A stretch of 31,965 nt of DNA from Kosmotogaceae bacterium UBA1373. GTDB lineage: Bacteria; Thermotogota; Thermotogae; Petrotogales; Kosmotogaceae. The stretch lies in assembly GCA_002305955.1 (NCBI GenBank), contig DBRH01000061.1:433-32397 (forward strand), written 5' to 3'. The notes beneath the pieces are model-generated. The model was given only the letters and a program-made list of their open reading frames with translations, made no database searches and was not told the origin of the DNA. Below, in pieces: positions 31,851 to 31,965 of the stretch. Made by a program: the position numbers and the translations under genes. The number at the start of each line of letters is the position of its first letter. The first letter of the stretch is position 1.

Positions 31851-31851
31851 A

Positions 31852-31965
31852 TCAACCCCTCCACTTCTTCACAAACTTGCCCACTTCCGAAAGCCCTCCC
31901 AGATATCTGGCCAGCGCCAGGAAGACTTTGGCGGTCACGCGGGCGTCGTCCATCGCCCTGTGAGT
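31852..31965 (-). CDS. C-terminus of a DnaQ-like 3'-5' exonuclease (partial)
   Basis: The last 37 codons of a minus-strand gene whose start lies beyond the window. It reads THRAMDDARVTAKVFLALA and ends in a basic KFVKKWRG. HRAMDDA is the ExoIII motif (H-x4-D) of DEDDh exonucleases of the RNase T/DNA polymerase III epsilon type. Its TGA lies one base before the phoH ATG, so it belongs to the same operon. No domain beyond this motif can be judged. Confidence 0.7.
   Translation of the reverse strand, partial: THRAMDDARVTAKVFLALARYLGGLSEVGKFVKKWRG

Overview
The window looks like chromosomal DNA of a bacterium of the phylum Thermotogota, most likely on the moderate-temperature Mesotoga/Kosmotoga side. 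The call rests on the spermidine synthase, which matches my memory of the Thermotoga maritima enzyme closely along its length, on the AgpA-type alpha-glucan phosphorylase, on the COG1031 relic, and on frequent TTG/GTG starts behind strong GGAGG sites. The genus is a guess. Coding density is very high and many neighbours overlap as TAATG or ATGA. I see no insertion sequence, CRISPR array, tRNA or rRNA, so this is mostly housekeeping sequence.

Layout. 1-1477 (+): two genes for exported proteins, an InlB/Flg_new-type repeat protein cut by the window edge and a right-handed beta-helix protein. 1563-2438 (-): speE. 2439-2905: a gene-poor stretch with a candidate structured RNA ending in a terminator-like hairpin, followed by a leader in front of a class B penicillin-binding protein (2906-4567, +). 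4569-10146 (-): a six-gene overlapping operon recN, HEAT-repeat gene, murB, hflK, hflC, yigZ. 10393-11220 (-): pheA alone. 11457-14955 (+): a consensus promoter and the classical rpmH-rnpA-yidD-yidC-jag block, then a cupin and an FmdB-type zinc ribbon. 14956-17162 (-): clpX and tsaD. 17233-20640 (+): a COG1031 radical-SAM/HhH pseudogene with two internal deletions, an asparaginase and an AI-2E-family permease. 20641-22920 (-): a possible gene remnant, an inverted repeat, then queA and a NYN/PIN-like nuclease candidate. 22963-26407 (+): a consensus promoter, rpmE, an S1-domain gene, a terminator, and the glucan phosphorylase with a bidirectional terminator. 26434-31965 (-): an operon of a DnaQ-like exonuclease (partial), PIN-PhoH ATPase, DUF4911, a tandem YqeG-type HAD protein, a YqeH-type GTPase, PduL-type phosphotransacylase, a DUF72 protein and a small unknown protein.

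Functionally, the window mixes cell-envelope work (PBP2, MurB, YidC/YidD, stomatin-like HflK/C), RNA and ribosome maturation (L34, RNase P protein, Jag, L31, S1 protein, YqeH, YqeG, PhoH, TsaD, QueA), DNA repair (RecN), proteolysis (ClpX) and carbon/nitrogen metabolism (glucan phosphorylase, PduL, asparaginase, PheA, SpeE).

The least explained items are the structured RNA candidate at about 2505-2690, the doubled YqeG-like phosphatase with a membrane segment between its halves, the nuclease candidate next to queA, and the twice-deleted COG1031 gene.
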